Shown here: piece by piece, positions 9,292-17,985 of the stretch
How the letters are laid out: each line of letters opens with the position of its first letter
How positions within the stretch are numbered: the first letter of the stretch is position 1
Source: Novosphingobium sp. B1
GTDB lineage: Bacteria > Pseudomonadota > Alphaproteobacteria > Sphingomonadales > Sphingomonadaceae
Reading direction: 5' to 3'
DNA length: 64,000 bases
Assembly (NCBI RefSeq): GCF_900176395.1
Contig: NZ_FWXL01000002.1
Coordinates: 248,001-312,000, forward strand
The notes under the pieces: generated by a model
What the model was told of the DNA's origin: nothing
What the model saw: the letters and a program-made list of their open reading frames with translations, nothing else
Database searches by the model: none
Translations under genes and position numbers: made by a program

Positions 9292-9433
9292 GGTTCCCAA
9301 GCTCCTGGGCGACGGCCAAACGAAGGCACAATCCTGCCCAACCCGGATGATCAAATCCGTACTTACAGGATTTGTTCCAGCCAAGACCACAGCCCATCCC
9401 CGTCATGGCACGGGCTGGCGCTTTTTACTGCTT

Positions 9434-11644
9434 TTATAACACGTCAAGTTGCCGAAGCAGTGCGCGAAGCTGCGCCGGCTTGACCGGCTTGTGGAGGATT
9501 GGCAGTCCCAGCGAGGACAGATGAGCCTTCGTGTCCTCGCTCCGGTCGGCGGTCACGACCATGGCCGGGATTGCCACACCTGCCATGGCCCGCAGCCGTT
9601 CGATGGCAATGTCGCCGGTCAATCCGTCATCAAGCTGGTAGTCGACGATCAGCATGGCGGGACCCTGCGCCAGCCCGTTGCGGGCAGCGGGATCGCCCGG
9701 ATCGCGCGCCACCAGCACTTCCAGCCCCCAGTTCTCAAGCAGCGCTTCCATGCCCGAAAGGATCGCGGGATCGTTGTCGATGACCAGCACCAGCCCGCCG
9801 CTGCCTGCAGTCGAGGCGGGGATTGCCTCGGCTGCGCATTCCGTGCGGACCGGGTCAACCTTTGGCAGCAGGATAGAAAATGTCGAACCACGGCCGAGTT
9901 CGGTTTCCAGCTCCACAGTATGGCCAAGCATGATGGACACACGCCGCACAATGGCAAGCCCCAGCCCCTTGCCCGGAATCTTCTGTGTCTTGCCGACGCG
10001 GCGGAACTCGCCGAAGATCTCCTCGCGATCAGCTTCGGCGATGCCGGGACCGGTATCGTGCACTGCCACCCGCACCCCGCCCGCATCATCGCTGACCTCG
10101 ACGATCACGTGGCCCGCCTCGGTGTAGCGGATCGCATTCGACACGAAATTCTGGAGGACACGCCGCAGCAGTCGCGCGTCCGAGCGGACCCACAGGTCAG
10201 TGTCGGGCACATCGAAATGAAGATTGCCGGCAAGAGCCAGTGGCGCGAATTCCACCTTGAGCGCGTGCAGGATGCCACCAAGAGCATGATCGGCGATCTC
10301 GGGCTGGATTGCTCCAGCATCGAGGCGTGAAATCTCGAACAGGGCCTCGAGCAGGTCCTCCACCGAATCCAGCGCGGTCGAAGCCTGGCTGACCAGCGCG
10401 CGCGGACGTTCCGGCAGGCTCTGGCCGTCCATCGCCGATACGAACAGTCGCGCGGCATTGAGCGGCTGGAGCAGATCGTGGCTGGCCGCGGCAAGGAAGC
10501 TGGTCTTCGAGCGATTGGCCGTCTCGGCCTCGTTCTTGGCTTCGACAAGCTGCCGATTGACCTCGACCAGTTCGGCCGTGCGCTCCTCGACGCGGCGCTC
10601 CAGCAGTTCGGCGGTTTCGGTCAGCGAGCGCTGAAGGCTGACGTGGTCGGTCACGTCATCGAAGGTAAAGACCATCCCGCCGCTGCCAAGCGGGACCGAG
10701 CGGATCACGAAATGCCGGCCATCCATCAGGCACTCGGCCGAAAGCTGCCGGGTGTCGCCTTCCCGCCAGGCAAGGCTGTCAACGCAGGCGAGACCGAGGC
10801 GCCAGCTGCACCATTGCACAAGCTGCACATGGCTTTCGACATGGCGCATCAGATCCGCGCCTGAAAGCCCGAGCACGCGGACGAGGCCTTCATTCCATGC
10901 CTGCATCCGGCGCTGGGCATCGAACAGGCAGACGCCTTCTGACAGGGTATCGAGCGTGGCCTGCAGTGCAAGGTTGCGCTCTGCCAGTTCCAGCGCGCGT
11001 TGGCGGGCATCCTCAGCCTTGACCGAGGTGATGTCGGTATAGATGCCGACGATGCCGCCATCGCTGGTGCGCAGCTCGTTGATCTGGATCCAGCGCCCGT
11101 CGCCCAGCGCCTGCACATGCGCGCCCTCGGCGCGGCGGTGCCACTCGACCCGGTCGCTCAGCCAGCGATCCGGCGCCATGGCCGCGCCGATCGTCGATCC
11201 GGTAATGGCGACGCGGCTGGCCATCTCGGCAAACTCGGGCGAGTCCTGCGAGATCGGCTCGATTGCCGGAAACAGTCGCAGAAAGGCGCGATTGCACAGG
11301 ATCAGCCGGTCGTCGGCATCGAACAGGGCAAAGCCGTCGCTCAAGGATTCGATGGCATCGCGCAGCAGCACGCGGGCAATGGTGGCGTCCTCGTTGGCAG
11401 CGGCGAGTTCGGCCATCGCGGATTCCAGCGCACTCGTGCGGTCACGAACGACGGATTCAAGCGCGATTGCCGTCTCGAACATCGAGAACGCGCCGCCCTC
11501 CATGTCGACGGAGCGTTCCACCCGGTCCATCAGCGCGGCGTTGATCTTTTCAAGCTGCCGGACGCGCGCGCGCAGCGCAGTCACCTCGTCCTCGCCGTTG
11601 ACCATGGCGGGGGCAAGGATGCCGGTGAGATTGGCGCTGCTCAT
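9434..11644 (-). CDS. Hybrid sensor histidine kinase/response regulator, NahK/ErcS family
   Basis: A 736-residue soluble hybrid kinase with no membrane segment. In order: a short coiled coil (about 18-45), a first PAS domain (about 90-210, SLSDGFALFDADDRLILCNR), a second PAS domain (about 222-340, LSEGVCLFDAQRR), a coiled linker, the kinase H-box ASHDLLQPLNAARL with H389, an ATPase domain (NAIRYTEAG, DTGPGIA, GKGLGLAI), and a C-terminal receiver (about 613-736) with Asp in IVDYQL. The H-box wording is typical of NahK/ErcS kinases, which act in alcohol-oxidation control in pseudomonads. Its start overlaps the FIST gene stop as ATGA, so the FIST protein is probably its sensory partner. Confidence 0.93.
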   Translation of the reverse strand: MSSANLTGILAPAMVNGEDEVTALRARVRQLEKINAALMDRVERSVDMEGGAFSMFETAIALESVVRDRTSALESAMAELAAANEDATIARVLLRDAIESLSDGFALFDADDRLILCNRAFLRLFPAIEPISQDSPEFAEMASRVAITGSTIGAAMAPDRWLSDRVEWHRRAEGAHVQALGDGRWIQINELRTSDGGIVGIYTDITSVKAEDARQRALELAERNLALQATLDTLSEGVCLFDAQRRMQAWNEGLVRVLGLSGADLMRHVESHVQLVQWCSWRLGLACVDSLAWREGDTRQLSAECLMDGRHFVIRSVPLGSGGMVFTFDDVTDHVSLQRSLTETAELLERRVEERTAELVEVNRQLVEAKNEAETANRSKTSFLAAASHDLLQPLNAARLFVSAMDGQSLPERPRALVSQASTALDSVEDLLEALFEISRLDAGAIQPEIADHALGGILHALKVEFAPLALAGNLHFDVPDTDLWVRSDARLLRRVLQNFVSNAIRYTEAGHVIVEVSDDAGGVRVAVHDTGPGIAEADREEIFGEFRRVGKTQKIPGKGLGLAIVRRVSIMLGHTVELETELGRGSTFSILLPKVDPVRTECAAEAIPASTAGSGGLVLVIDNDPAILSGMEALLENWGLEVLVARDPGDPAARNGLAQGPAMLIVDYQLDDGLTGDIAIERLRAMAGVAIPAMVVTADRSEDTKAHLSSLGLPILHKPVKPAQLRALLRQLDVL

Positions 11645-12813
11645 CGACCGACGGCGAGACCGGTGAAGGTCTGGTTCATGTGCGCGGCGCGGAACTGCTC
11701 GCCATAAGTGTTGAAGCCGAACACGCGGTTGGCAACATACATGCGCGAAACGGCGCCGGCCTGCTGGCGATCCTCGGCATCGAGCCGGTTCAATACGCAG
11801 TCGAAGCCGACGACATGATCGATCTCGCCGACCTTCCGGCCGATCTCGTCGAACAGGGCGTCCATCTCGGCAAGCCGGTCGACCGGCTCGCCGATCGAAA
11901 GGACGACGCCGGTATCGATCGCGCAATAGAACGTCAGCGAGCCGTCATCATTGGCGGTCTGGATCGAGCGGACGTGGAACTGGCCGCCAGTGCGCACGAT
12001 GGGCGGATAGGCTGCGAAGAACTGCGCGTTCAACTCGCATGGCGGACTTCCCGCAAGACGACGGTATTCCTCGGCGGCGGGCGCAGCGTTGATTTCGGTG
12101 ACGACGCGCGATTCGGCGTCGGCCTCGGTTATCACCATCTTGGCCGGGCCAGGGCGGTAGAAGCTCTTGCAGAAGACATGGAGCGGACGGCGGCTGGTCA
12201 GCAGCACGATCACGGCGGCGTCCTTGTGGAAGGCGCCCTCATGAAGGATCGCGGTATCGCGGAAGGACAGGCCATCGCCGCTGGACCCGCCGATAAGCTG
12301 GATGTCACCCAAGGCGTGCTGCGCCGTCATCGTCAGCAGCTCCTCGCGGTGGGACAGGCCATCGACGAAGAACAGCGCAACCTGATGCAGCCCCTCGGTC
12401 TGTTCGCGGCGGGATTGCGCGACAAGCTGGCGGATCGCGCCCTGTGCGGCATGCGCATCGAAGTTGTCGAGATCGTCGAACCGCAGCGAGGTCATCGCAA
12501 ACGGGCCTTCGGGGAAGCCGATCAGCACGACCGAATGGGTATCGTATCCCTGATCATTCAATTCGCCCGCGCTGGTGCAGCCGAACAGACGCACATCGGG
12601 CATGGCGCGCGCAAGTTCGTCCTGCAGGGCATCGCGTGGATAGCTGTTGGAACAGAACAACAAGGCACCCGCCAGCTTGCGCCCGGCGATGCATTCGGCC
12701 AGTTCGGCTACTGCCAGGCGCGGATCGGCGGCGCGCGAGGTGCACGCGATCATGCGCACTTCGTCGACTGCCGTCATGCTTTCCACAGCCATGCCCATCA
12801 CCGCATCCTCCAT
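11641..12813 (-). CDS. FIST-domain sensory protein
   Basis: About 390 residues with FIST_N followed by FIST_C features (GALLFCSNSYPRDALQDELARAMPDVRLFGCTSAGEL, later LIGGSSGDGLSF and AVIVLL). FIST domains are predicted small-ligand sensors in bacterial signalling, possibly for amino-acid-like molecules. The start is taken at ATG 12813 with an AGAGG site about 9 bases upstream; the ATG five codons further in (12798) has an even better GGAGG site and is a real alternative. It overlaps the hybrid kinase by 4 bases, implying a co-translated input module. Confidence 0.88.
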   Translation of the reverse strand: MEDAVMGMAVESMTAVDEVRMIACTSRAADPRLAVAELAECIAGRKLAGALLFCSNSYPRDALQDELARAMPDVRLFGCTSAGELNDQGYDTHSVVLIGFPEGPFAMTSLRFDDLDNFDAHAAQGAIRQLVAQSRREQTEGLHQVALFFVDGLSHREELLTMTAQHALGDIQLIGGSSGDGLSFRDTAILHEGAFHKDAAVIVLLTSRRPLHVFCKSFYRPGPAKMVITEADAESRVVTEINAAPAAEEYRRLAGSPPCELNAQFFAAYPPIVRTGGQFHVRSIQTANDDGSLTFYCAIDTGVVLSIGEPVDRLAEMDALFDEIGRKVGEIDHVVGFDCVLNRLDAEDRQQAGAVSRMYVANRVFGFNTYGEQFRAAHMNQTFTGLAVGR

Positions 12814-12859
12814 GGCCTGACCTCTACCGGACCTTGCCACCACCTGCGTCAACCTAAGG

Positions 12860-13279
12860 TCAACCTGCCCTTTCGCCAAGCACCACGCTGTCACCCCGCA
12901 GAGGCTCGCCGGCAGCCTCTAGCGCGGCGCTTTCCTCGTCGGAGAACACCCGGCTGCGCACGATGAAACGCACGCCTTCGGGTGCCTCCAGGCTCATGCC
13001 CGCACCTCGGCCAGGCACCACATCGATGGTCACTTGCGTATGCCGCCAGTATTCGAACTGCGCCGCCCCGATCCACACCGGCGTATCCTCGGCCACGTGG
13101 CCGAGCAGCACGTCTTGCCCGCCGACGCGGAACTCGCCGGCGACAAAGCACATCGGCGCCGAGCCATCGCAGCAGCCGCCGGACTGGTGGAACATCAGCG
13201 GCCCGTGCTGCGCCGTCAGCCGGGAGATCCATTCCCCGGCCTCGGGCGTGTTCAGGATGCGGGGCGGCAGATTGGTCAT
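12860..13279 (-). CDS. DUF779 protein linked to aldehyde dehydrogenases
   Basis: A 139-residue protein with the DUF779 signature GGCCDGSAPMC near residue 37 and a likely metal-binding cysteine/histidine arrangement. DUF779 genes commonly sit next to acetaldehyde/aldehyde dehydrogenases of the ExaC/AcoD type; the biochemical role is unknown. The start ATG 13279 overlaps the stop of the EthD-family gene (ATGA). It belongs to the minus-strand run aldehyde dehydrogenase, EthD, DUF779. Confidence 0.88.
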   Translation of the reverse strand: MTNLPPRILNTPEAGEWISRLTAQHGPLMFHQSGGCCDGSAPMCFVAGEFRVGGQDVLLGHVAEDTPVWIGAAQFEYWRHTQVTIDVVPGRGAGMSLEAPEGVRFIVRSRVFSDEESAALEAAGEPLRGDSVVLGERAG

Positions 13280-13584
13280 CCGGCCTGGCAAATCATGACC
13301 GTTGCCCCGCCCGAGGCAAAGTTCGGAATATCACCAGTCGCGGCCTGCGCTTCGGCAGAGCCCATGCCTGCGGCCATGGCGGCGGCATCGGCGAACCAGA
13401 TCTGCGTGAGGCGATAATAGGGCGGCGGGCTGCCATCGGGACCGGGCAGGCCCTTGAGCAGGACGACCTTCTCGACCGACGGTATTTTCTCGGCGATCGG
13501 CATGTGCGTGCCGAAATAATAGGATTCGAACGCCTCGGGATCGGCAGGCGCGTGGTACAGCACGTTTACAACGACTTGGGCCAT
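13276..13584 (-). CDS. EthD-family small protein
   Basis: A 102-residue ferredoxin-like dimeric alpha/beta-barrel protein of the EthD family (MAQVVVNVLYHAPADPEAFESYY...HMPIAEKIPSVEK). EthD proteins accompany various oxidative pathways, with an uncertain catalytic or protective role. An AGAGAGGA ribosome binding site precedes ATG 13584; a longer frame upstream is rich in Arg/Lys and is not supported. It lies between the aldehyde dehydrogenase (154-base gap, no gene seen) and the DUF779 gene, which it overlaps. Confidence 0.85.
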   Translation of the reverse strand: MAQVVVNVLYHAPADPEAFESYYFGTHMPIAEKIPSVEKVVLLKGLPGPDGSPPPYYRLTQIWFADAAAMAAGMGSAEAQAATGDIPNFASGGATVMICQAG

Positions 13585-13738
13585 CGGTTCATCCTCTCTT
13601 GCTTGTCGCTTCACCTTTGCCCTCTTGCGGGGCCTTGGCAATCGGCAGATCACAAATGGCGACGGCGCGACCGGGACCTTCCTCCCTGCGCCGCGCCGTC
13701 TCCGTCCAGCGATCAGGCTGGCAATTTCATCATCCGCC

Positions 13739-15259
13739 TCAGAAGAACCCGAGCTTCTTGGGGCTGTAGCTGACCAGCAGGTTCTTGGTCTGCTGGTAGT
13801 GATCGAGCATCATCTTGTGGGTTTCGCGCCCGATGCCCGACTGCTTGTACCCCCCGAAGGCGGCGTGAGCCGGATAGGCGTGGTAGCAGTTGGTCCATAC
13901 GCGCCCGGCCTGGATGCCGCGACCAAAGCGATAGGCACGGGTTCCATCGCGGGTCCACACGCCGGCACCAAGGCCATAGAGCGTGTCGTTGGCGATCTCG
14001 AGCGCTTCCTCGTCGGTCGAGAACTTGGTCACGGCGAGCACCGGGCCGAAGATCTCTTCCTGGAACACGCGCATCTTGTTGTGGCCTTCGAGCACGGTCG
14101 GCTTGACGTAGTAGCCCTGCGCCAGATCGCCCTCGTGCATCGCGCGCTCGCCACCGGTCAGGACCTTGGCGCCCTCATCGCGGCCGATCTGGATGTAGGA
14201 GAGGATCTTCTCCATCTGATCGTTCGAAGCCTGCGCGCCGATCATGGTCGACCCTTCGAGAGGGCTGCCCAGCTTGATCGCCTCGACGCGGGCAATCGCC
14301 TTCTCGATGAAGCGATCGTAGATCGATTCATGCACCAGCGCGCGGCTCGGGCAGGTGCAGACCTCGCCCTGGTTGAGCGCAAACATGGTGAAGCCTTCCA
14401 ATGCCTTGTCGAGGAAGTCGTCGTCGTGGTCCATCACGTCGGCAAAGAAGATGTTCGGGCTCTTGCCACCCAGTTCAAGCGTGCAAGGGATCAGGTTCTC
14501 GGACGCATACTGCATGATCAGGCGGCCGGTGGTGGTTTCACCGGTGAACGCGATCTTGCTGATGCGCTTGTTGGTGGCGAGCGGCTTGCCCGCTTCGATG
14601 CCGAAGCCGTTGACGATGTTGAGCGTGCCGGCGGGCAGGATGTCGGCGACCAGTTCAGCCAGGACGAGGATCGACATCGGGGTCTGCTCGGCAGGCTTCA
14701 GGACCACGCAGTTGCCTGCGGCCAGCGCCGGAGCAAGCTTCCACGCCGCCATCAGGATCGGGAAGTTCCACGGAATGATCTGGCCGACCACGCCCAGCGG
14801 TTCGTGGAAGTGATAGGCGACGGTATCGTGGTCGATCTCGGCGATCGAGCCTTCCTGTGCGCGGACGCAGGCAGCGAAATAGCGGAAGTGGTCGATGGCG
14901 AGCGGAATATCGGCGGCGGTCGTCTCGCGGATCGGCTTGCCATTGTCGATAGTCTCGACCATGGCGAGGAGATCGAGGTTCGCTTCCATCTTGTCGGCAA
15001 CCTTGAGCAGGATGTTCGACCGTTCGGTGGTCGACATCTTGCCCCAAGCATCCTTGGCGGCGTGTGCGGCATCCAGCGCCAGTTCGATGTCCTCGGCAGT
15101 GCCGCGGGCCACCTGACACACGACTTGTCCGGTGACGGGCGAGATATTGTCGAAATACGCACCCTTGACCGGGGCAACCCATTTGCCGCCGATGAAGTTG
15201 TCGAATTTCTCGCGAATGAGTGAAACGCCAGTGAACTGGCTAAGGGCCTGCTGCAACAT
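13739..15259 (-). CDS. NAD-dependent aldehyde dehydrogenase, ExaC/AcoD type
   Basis: A 506-residue class-3-type ALDH with general base E262 in LELGGKSPN and catalytic C301 in GEVCTCPSR; the extra Cys two residues on is typical of the ExaC/AcoD acetaldehyde dehydrogenase branch. It oxidises the aldehyde from the quinoprotein step to the acid in the cytoplasm with NAD+. The start at ATG 15259 is backed by a doubled GGAGG-type ribosome binding site; the upstream open frame would add 87 unrelated residues. The 205-base space up to acr3 (15260-15464) shows no gene and probably holds its promoter. Confidence 0.95.
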   Translation of the reverse strand: MLQQALSQFTGVSLIREKFDNFIGGKWVAPVKGAYFDNISPVTGQVVCQVARGTAEDIELALDAAHAAKDAWGKMSTTERSNILLKVADKMEANLDLLAMVETIDNGKPIRETTAADIPLAIDHFRYFAACVRAQEGSIAEIDHDTVAYHFHEPLGVVGQIIPWNFPILMAAWKLAPALAAGNCVVLKPAEQTPMSILVLAELVADILPAGTLNIVNGFGIEAGKPLATNKRISKIAFTGETTTGRLIMQYASENLIPCTLELGGKSPNIFFADVMDHDDDFLDKALEGFTMFALNQGEVCTCPSRALVHESIYDRFIEKAIARVEAIKLGSPLEGSTMIGAQASNDQMEKILSYIQIGRDEGAKVLTGGERAMHEGDLAQGYYVKPTVLEGHNKMRVFQEEIFGPVLAVTKFSTDEEALEIANDTLYGLGAGVWTRDGTRAYRFGRGIQAGRVWTNCYHAYPAHAAFGGYKQSGIGRETHKMMLDHYQQTKNLLVSYSPKKLGFF

Positions 15260-15464
15260 CCTCCGGTCCTCCAGAAACTTGTTTTCGAGATCTGGAGAGA
15301 GTGTGCGCCCAAGCTGGCTTGCGGCCAATTGTACCTTGGAACGACAGGGAGGACACGGATCGATCATCGCAGCATGAGTGGCAGTGCTTGCGGCGCGCGG
15401 GAGAGCATCTGCGCGTTCTGTCGCCGCCTCATCGCGCCAGAACCGGGTGCATTGCGCAAGAAGT

Positions 15465-16529
15465 TCAGGGTGCGCGGAACCACGCACCCTTGAACCAGAG
15501 CGCCAGGTTGACCAGCGCAATCAGCACCGGCACCTCAACCAGCGGGCCGATGACAGCGGCGAAGGCCACTGGCGAGGCAAGGCCGAAGGCGGCGATCGCC
15601 ACGGCAATCGCCAGTTCGAAGTTGTTCGACGCTGCGGTGAACGCAAGCGAGGCCGTGCGCTCATAGCCAGCGCCGAGCGCTCGTCCGGCTGCAAAGGCCG
15701 CAACGAACATCACCACGAAAAATATGACCAGCGGCAAGCCCACCTTGAGCGCATCCAACGGCAGCGCGAGGATCTCGCCTCCCTTGAGGCTGAACATCGC
15801 CACGATGGTGAAAAGCAGCGCTGCCAGCGTCAGCGGGCTGATGGTGGGCACGAAATGCGTTTCGTACCACTCCCGCCCGCGAGCAGCGACGAGCGCCTTG
15901 CGCACCAGGAAGCCCGCGAGAAAGGGCACGCCAAGATAAGTCAGCACGGCCTTGGCGATCATCGTGAAGTCGATGTCGACCACTTGGCCTTCAAGCCCGA
16001 AGACCGGCGGCAGGAACGTCAGGTAGAACCAAGCATAGGGCACGTAGAACAGGATCTGGAACAACGAGTTGAAGGCAACCAGCCCGGTAACGTACTCCGG
16101 GCTTCCCCCCGCCAACTGGTTCCATACCAGCACCATGGCAATGCACGGCGCGATGCCGATCAGGATCAGGCCAGTCATGTATTCCGGATTGTTCGGCAGC
16201 AGCAAGGCGGCCAATGCGAACATGAAGGCCGGCGCCACGATCCAGCACAGGCCGAACGATACGGCGAGCACCTTGCGATCGCGGAACACCTCTCCCAGTT
16301 CCTCGTAGCGCACTTTGGCGAGCGGCGGGAACATCATCAGGATCAGGCCAATCGCGATGGGAATGCTGGTCGAACCGACCGACATAGCGGCCAGCGCCCG
16401 AGGCACTGCCGGCACCAGGCTGCCCAGCGCTATGCCCAGCGCCATTGCGCCGAAAATCCACAGCGTCAGCCAGCGATCAAGAAACGCTAGGCGCGGTTTT
16501 TCAAACGCTTCTGCAGCCATCGTGGCCAT
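15465..16529 (-). CDS. acr3: Arsenite efflux carrier Acr3
   Basis: A 354-residue membrane protein of the ACR3 (bile/arsenite/riboflavin transporter) family with about ten hydrophobic segments and the typical stretches [32 protein letters not shown] (the conserved Cys segment) and [15 protein letters not shown]. It exports arsenite using the proton-motive force. The gene starts inside the arsC stop (TGATG), so it is translationally coupled. A small inverted repeat (GGGTGCG...CGCACCC) overlaps its 3' end. Fourth gene of the ars operon. Confidence 0.96.
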   Translation of the reverse strand: MATMAAEAFEKPRLAFLDRWLTLWIFGAMALGIALGSLVPAVPRALAAMSVGSTSIPIAIGLILMMFPPLAKVRYEELGEVFRDRKVLAVSFGLCWIVAPAFMFALAALLLPNNPEYMTGLILIGIAPCIAMVLVWNQLAGGSPEYVTGLVAFNSLFQILFYVPYAWFYLTFLPPVFGLEGQVVDIDFTMIAKAVLTYLGVPFLAGFLVRKALVAARGREWYETHFVPTISPLTLAALLFTIVAMFSLKGGEILALPLDALKVGLPLVIFFVVMFVAAFAAGRALGAGYERTASLAFTAASNNFELAIAVAIAAFGLASPVAFAAVIGPLVEVPVLIALVNLALWFKGAWFRAP

Positions 16530-17035
16530 CACGCCGCTCCTTCCATTGCGCCGATGCGGGCAAGTTCGCGCGTCAGTTCGGCTCGCGCCATGGTCTCGAA
16601 CGGCAGGGCCAGCAGCGCGGCCACGCGCATTTCGAGCCAGCTCCATGTCTGCTCGAACGCGGCGTCGACTTCCGCCTCGCTCCCTTCAACGTTAGCCGGA
16701 TCGGGCAGGCCCCAGTGCGCCTTCAACGGCGCGCCCATGAACACCGGGCAGGCCTCGCCTGCGGCATTGCCGCAGATCGTGATGGCTAGATCGATCGGCG
16801 GCGCGCTCGGCCCGCTGAACTCGTCCCAGCTCTTGGAGCTGAACGGCGCCACGTCGATGCCCTTGCGCGCCAGCAGCCGCAGCGCGCCGGGATGCGGCAC
16901 GCCCTTGGGCTTGCTGCCGGCACTGTACGCGACGATCCGGCCCGCGCCCATCGTTCCGAGAATGGCTTCCCCCAGGATCGAACGGGCGGAATTGCCGGTG
17001 CACAGGACCAGCACCGAAAATGGCCGGTCGCTCAT
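16529..17035 (-). CDS. arsC: Arsenate reductase, low-molecular-weight phosphatase type
   Basis: A 168-residue protein with the phosphatase loop CTGNSARS (C12-x5-R18) at its N terminus and DPANVEG further on. It reduces arsenate to arsenite for export by Acr3. The family includes thioredoxin- and glutaredoxin-coupled forms, and I cannot tell which this is. Both ends overlap neighbours (TGATG with arsI upstream and with acr3 downstream). Its C-terminal helix ([17 protein letters not shown]) is longer than in the shortest family members. Confidence 0.93.
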   Translation of the reverse strand: MSDRPFSVLVLCTGNSARSILGEAILGTMGAGRIVAYSAGSKPKGVPHPGALRLLARKGIDVAPFSSKSWDEFSGPSAPPIDLAITICGNAAGEACPVFMGAPLKAHWGLPDPANVEGSEAEVDAAFEQTWSWLEMRVAALLALPFETMARAELTRELARIGAMEGAA

Positions 17036-17511
17036 CAGCAACATCCCGCCTTTGCAGCCGGTGCGGCAACCTTCGGCGCGCAACACGCGCTGTCCGAAGC
17101 ATTGGCAGACCCAAGCGGTGCAAAGTCCGGACTCTCGCCATATACGGTGCTTTCGCCCTCGGTCAGGAAGGCTTCCCAGATCACGCCATCGGGATCGGCG
17201 ATCCAGCTTTTTTCGGACTTGGCGTAACAGCAGGTTGTCGCGCCCTCCTCGATCACTGGTCCCTTGGCATTGGCCAGACGGCCATAGACTTCCGCCAGTT
17301 CGCCAGCGCTCTCGACCTGCAGGCCAAGGTGCTCGATCCCCTTCACCGCGCCATCCTTCTGCGAGATGGCAAAGTTGATGCGCGGGTCCTCCAGCATCCA
17401 CTTGGCGTAATCGGCCTTGGTCACTGTCGGTTCGGCACCGAACAGGCCGGAATAGAATGCGATCGACGCATCGAGATCGGCAACGCCGACATGGACATGG
17501 AAGCGCTTCAT
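17035..17511 (-). CDS. arsI: ArsI-type C-As lyase (CadI-like VOC protein)
   Basis: A 158-residue vicinal-oxygen-chelate dioxygenase. The features of ArsI are all present: metal ligands at H5 or H7 (FHVHVGV), H61 (IEHLGLQVE) and E113 (WEAF), and a vicinal cysteine pair C94-C95 (TTCCYAKSEKSW) for binding trivalent organoarsenicals. ArsI cleaves the carbon-arsenic bond of trivalent methyl- and aryl-arsenicals with O2 and Fe(II). The tail is cysteine-rich (ACCAPK...AGCC). The gene overlaps arsR (ATGA) and arsC (TGATG). Confidence 0.92.
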   Translation of the reverse strand: MKRFHVHVGVADLDASIAFYSGLFGAEPTVTKADYAKWMLEDPRINFAISQKDGAVKGIEHLGLQVESAGELAEVYGRLANAKGPVIEEGATTCCYAKSEKSWIADPDGVIWEAFLTEGESTVYGESPDFAPLGSANASDSACCAPKVAAPAAKAGCC

Positions 17512-17861
17512 GCGACGTCCTTTTCAGAAGGTTTTGCAGGTTTGCACTGGGCAGGCGCGCAAGGCATGCCGCCACAGCAGTTCTCGGTCAGGAAGCCCAT
17601 CAGATCCGCCATCGCGTCATAGTCGGCGGCGTAGAGGATGGAGCGGCCCGCGCGGCGCTGGCTGACTAGGCCGGCATTGGCCAGTTGGGCGATATGAAAG
17701 CTCAAGGACGAAGGCGCGATGTCGAGCGCCTCGGCCAGCGTGCCTGCGGCCAGCCCGTCCGGTCCGGCCTGCACGAGCAACCGGAAGGCCGCGAGCCGAT
17801 GCTCCTGCGCCAATGCGCCAAGCGCGCGCACGACCGATGCTGATTCCACTCTTCGCCTCAT
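17508..17861 (-). CDS. arsR: ArsR-family arsenic repressor
   Basis: A 117-residue winged-helix repressor (LGALAQEHRLAAFRLLVQAG, then the recognition region APSSLSFHIAQLANAGLV). A C-terminal cysteine cluster (ENCCGGMPCAPAQC) probably binds As(III), unlike the helix-3 cysteines of E. coli ArsR. It should repress its own operon until arsenite binds. No clear ribosome binding site precedes ATG 17861, so translation may be leaderless; a GTG at 17849 with GAGGC upstream is an alternative. The operator lies 8 bases upstream. Confidence 0.93.
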   Translation of the reverse strand: MRRRVESASVVRALGALAQEHRLAAFRLLVQAGPDGLAAGTLAEALDIAPSSLSFHIAQLANAGLVSQRRAGRSILYAADYDAMADLMGFLTENCCGGMPCAPAQCKPAKPSEKDVA

Positions 17862-17868
17862 TCGATTT

Positions 17869-17894
17869 GATATTTCAATAATAGTTGAAATATC
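17869..17894. promoter_or_regulatory. ArsR operator (perfect inverted repeat)
   Basis: GATATTTCAA (17869-17878) and TTGAAATATC (17885-17894) form a perfect 10-bp inverted repeat with a 6-base spacer, AT-rich in a GC-rich region, starting 8 bases upstream of the arsR ATG. It resembles known ArsR sites in form and probably overlaps the promoter of the ars operon. Confidence 0.8.
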
Positions 17895-17914
17895 CTAGCC
17901 TGCAAGGACAAATG

Positions 17915-17943
17915 AAAAAGGGCGGAGCCGAAGCCCCGCCCTT
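17915..17943 (-). terminator. Rho-independent terminator of the CocE-type hydrolase gene
   Basis: Read on the minus strand, a stem AAGGGCGG...CCGCCCTT with a GC-rich loop is followed by TTTTTC. It lies 43 bases beyond the hydrolase stop and just upstream of the ars promoter, so it insulates the ars operon. Confidence 0.8.
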
Positions 17944-17985
17944 GTGTTTCAACCGATGTGAAAGGCTCGGCAGTTGCCGGCGCCG

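Noticed and set aside
9381..9430. A CAGCCC...GGGCTG hairpin followed by a T-run on the plus strand
   Set aside because: The stem is only about six pairs and no plus-strand gene ends close enough to use it; the response regulator stops nearly 300 bases earlier.
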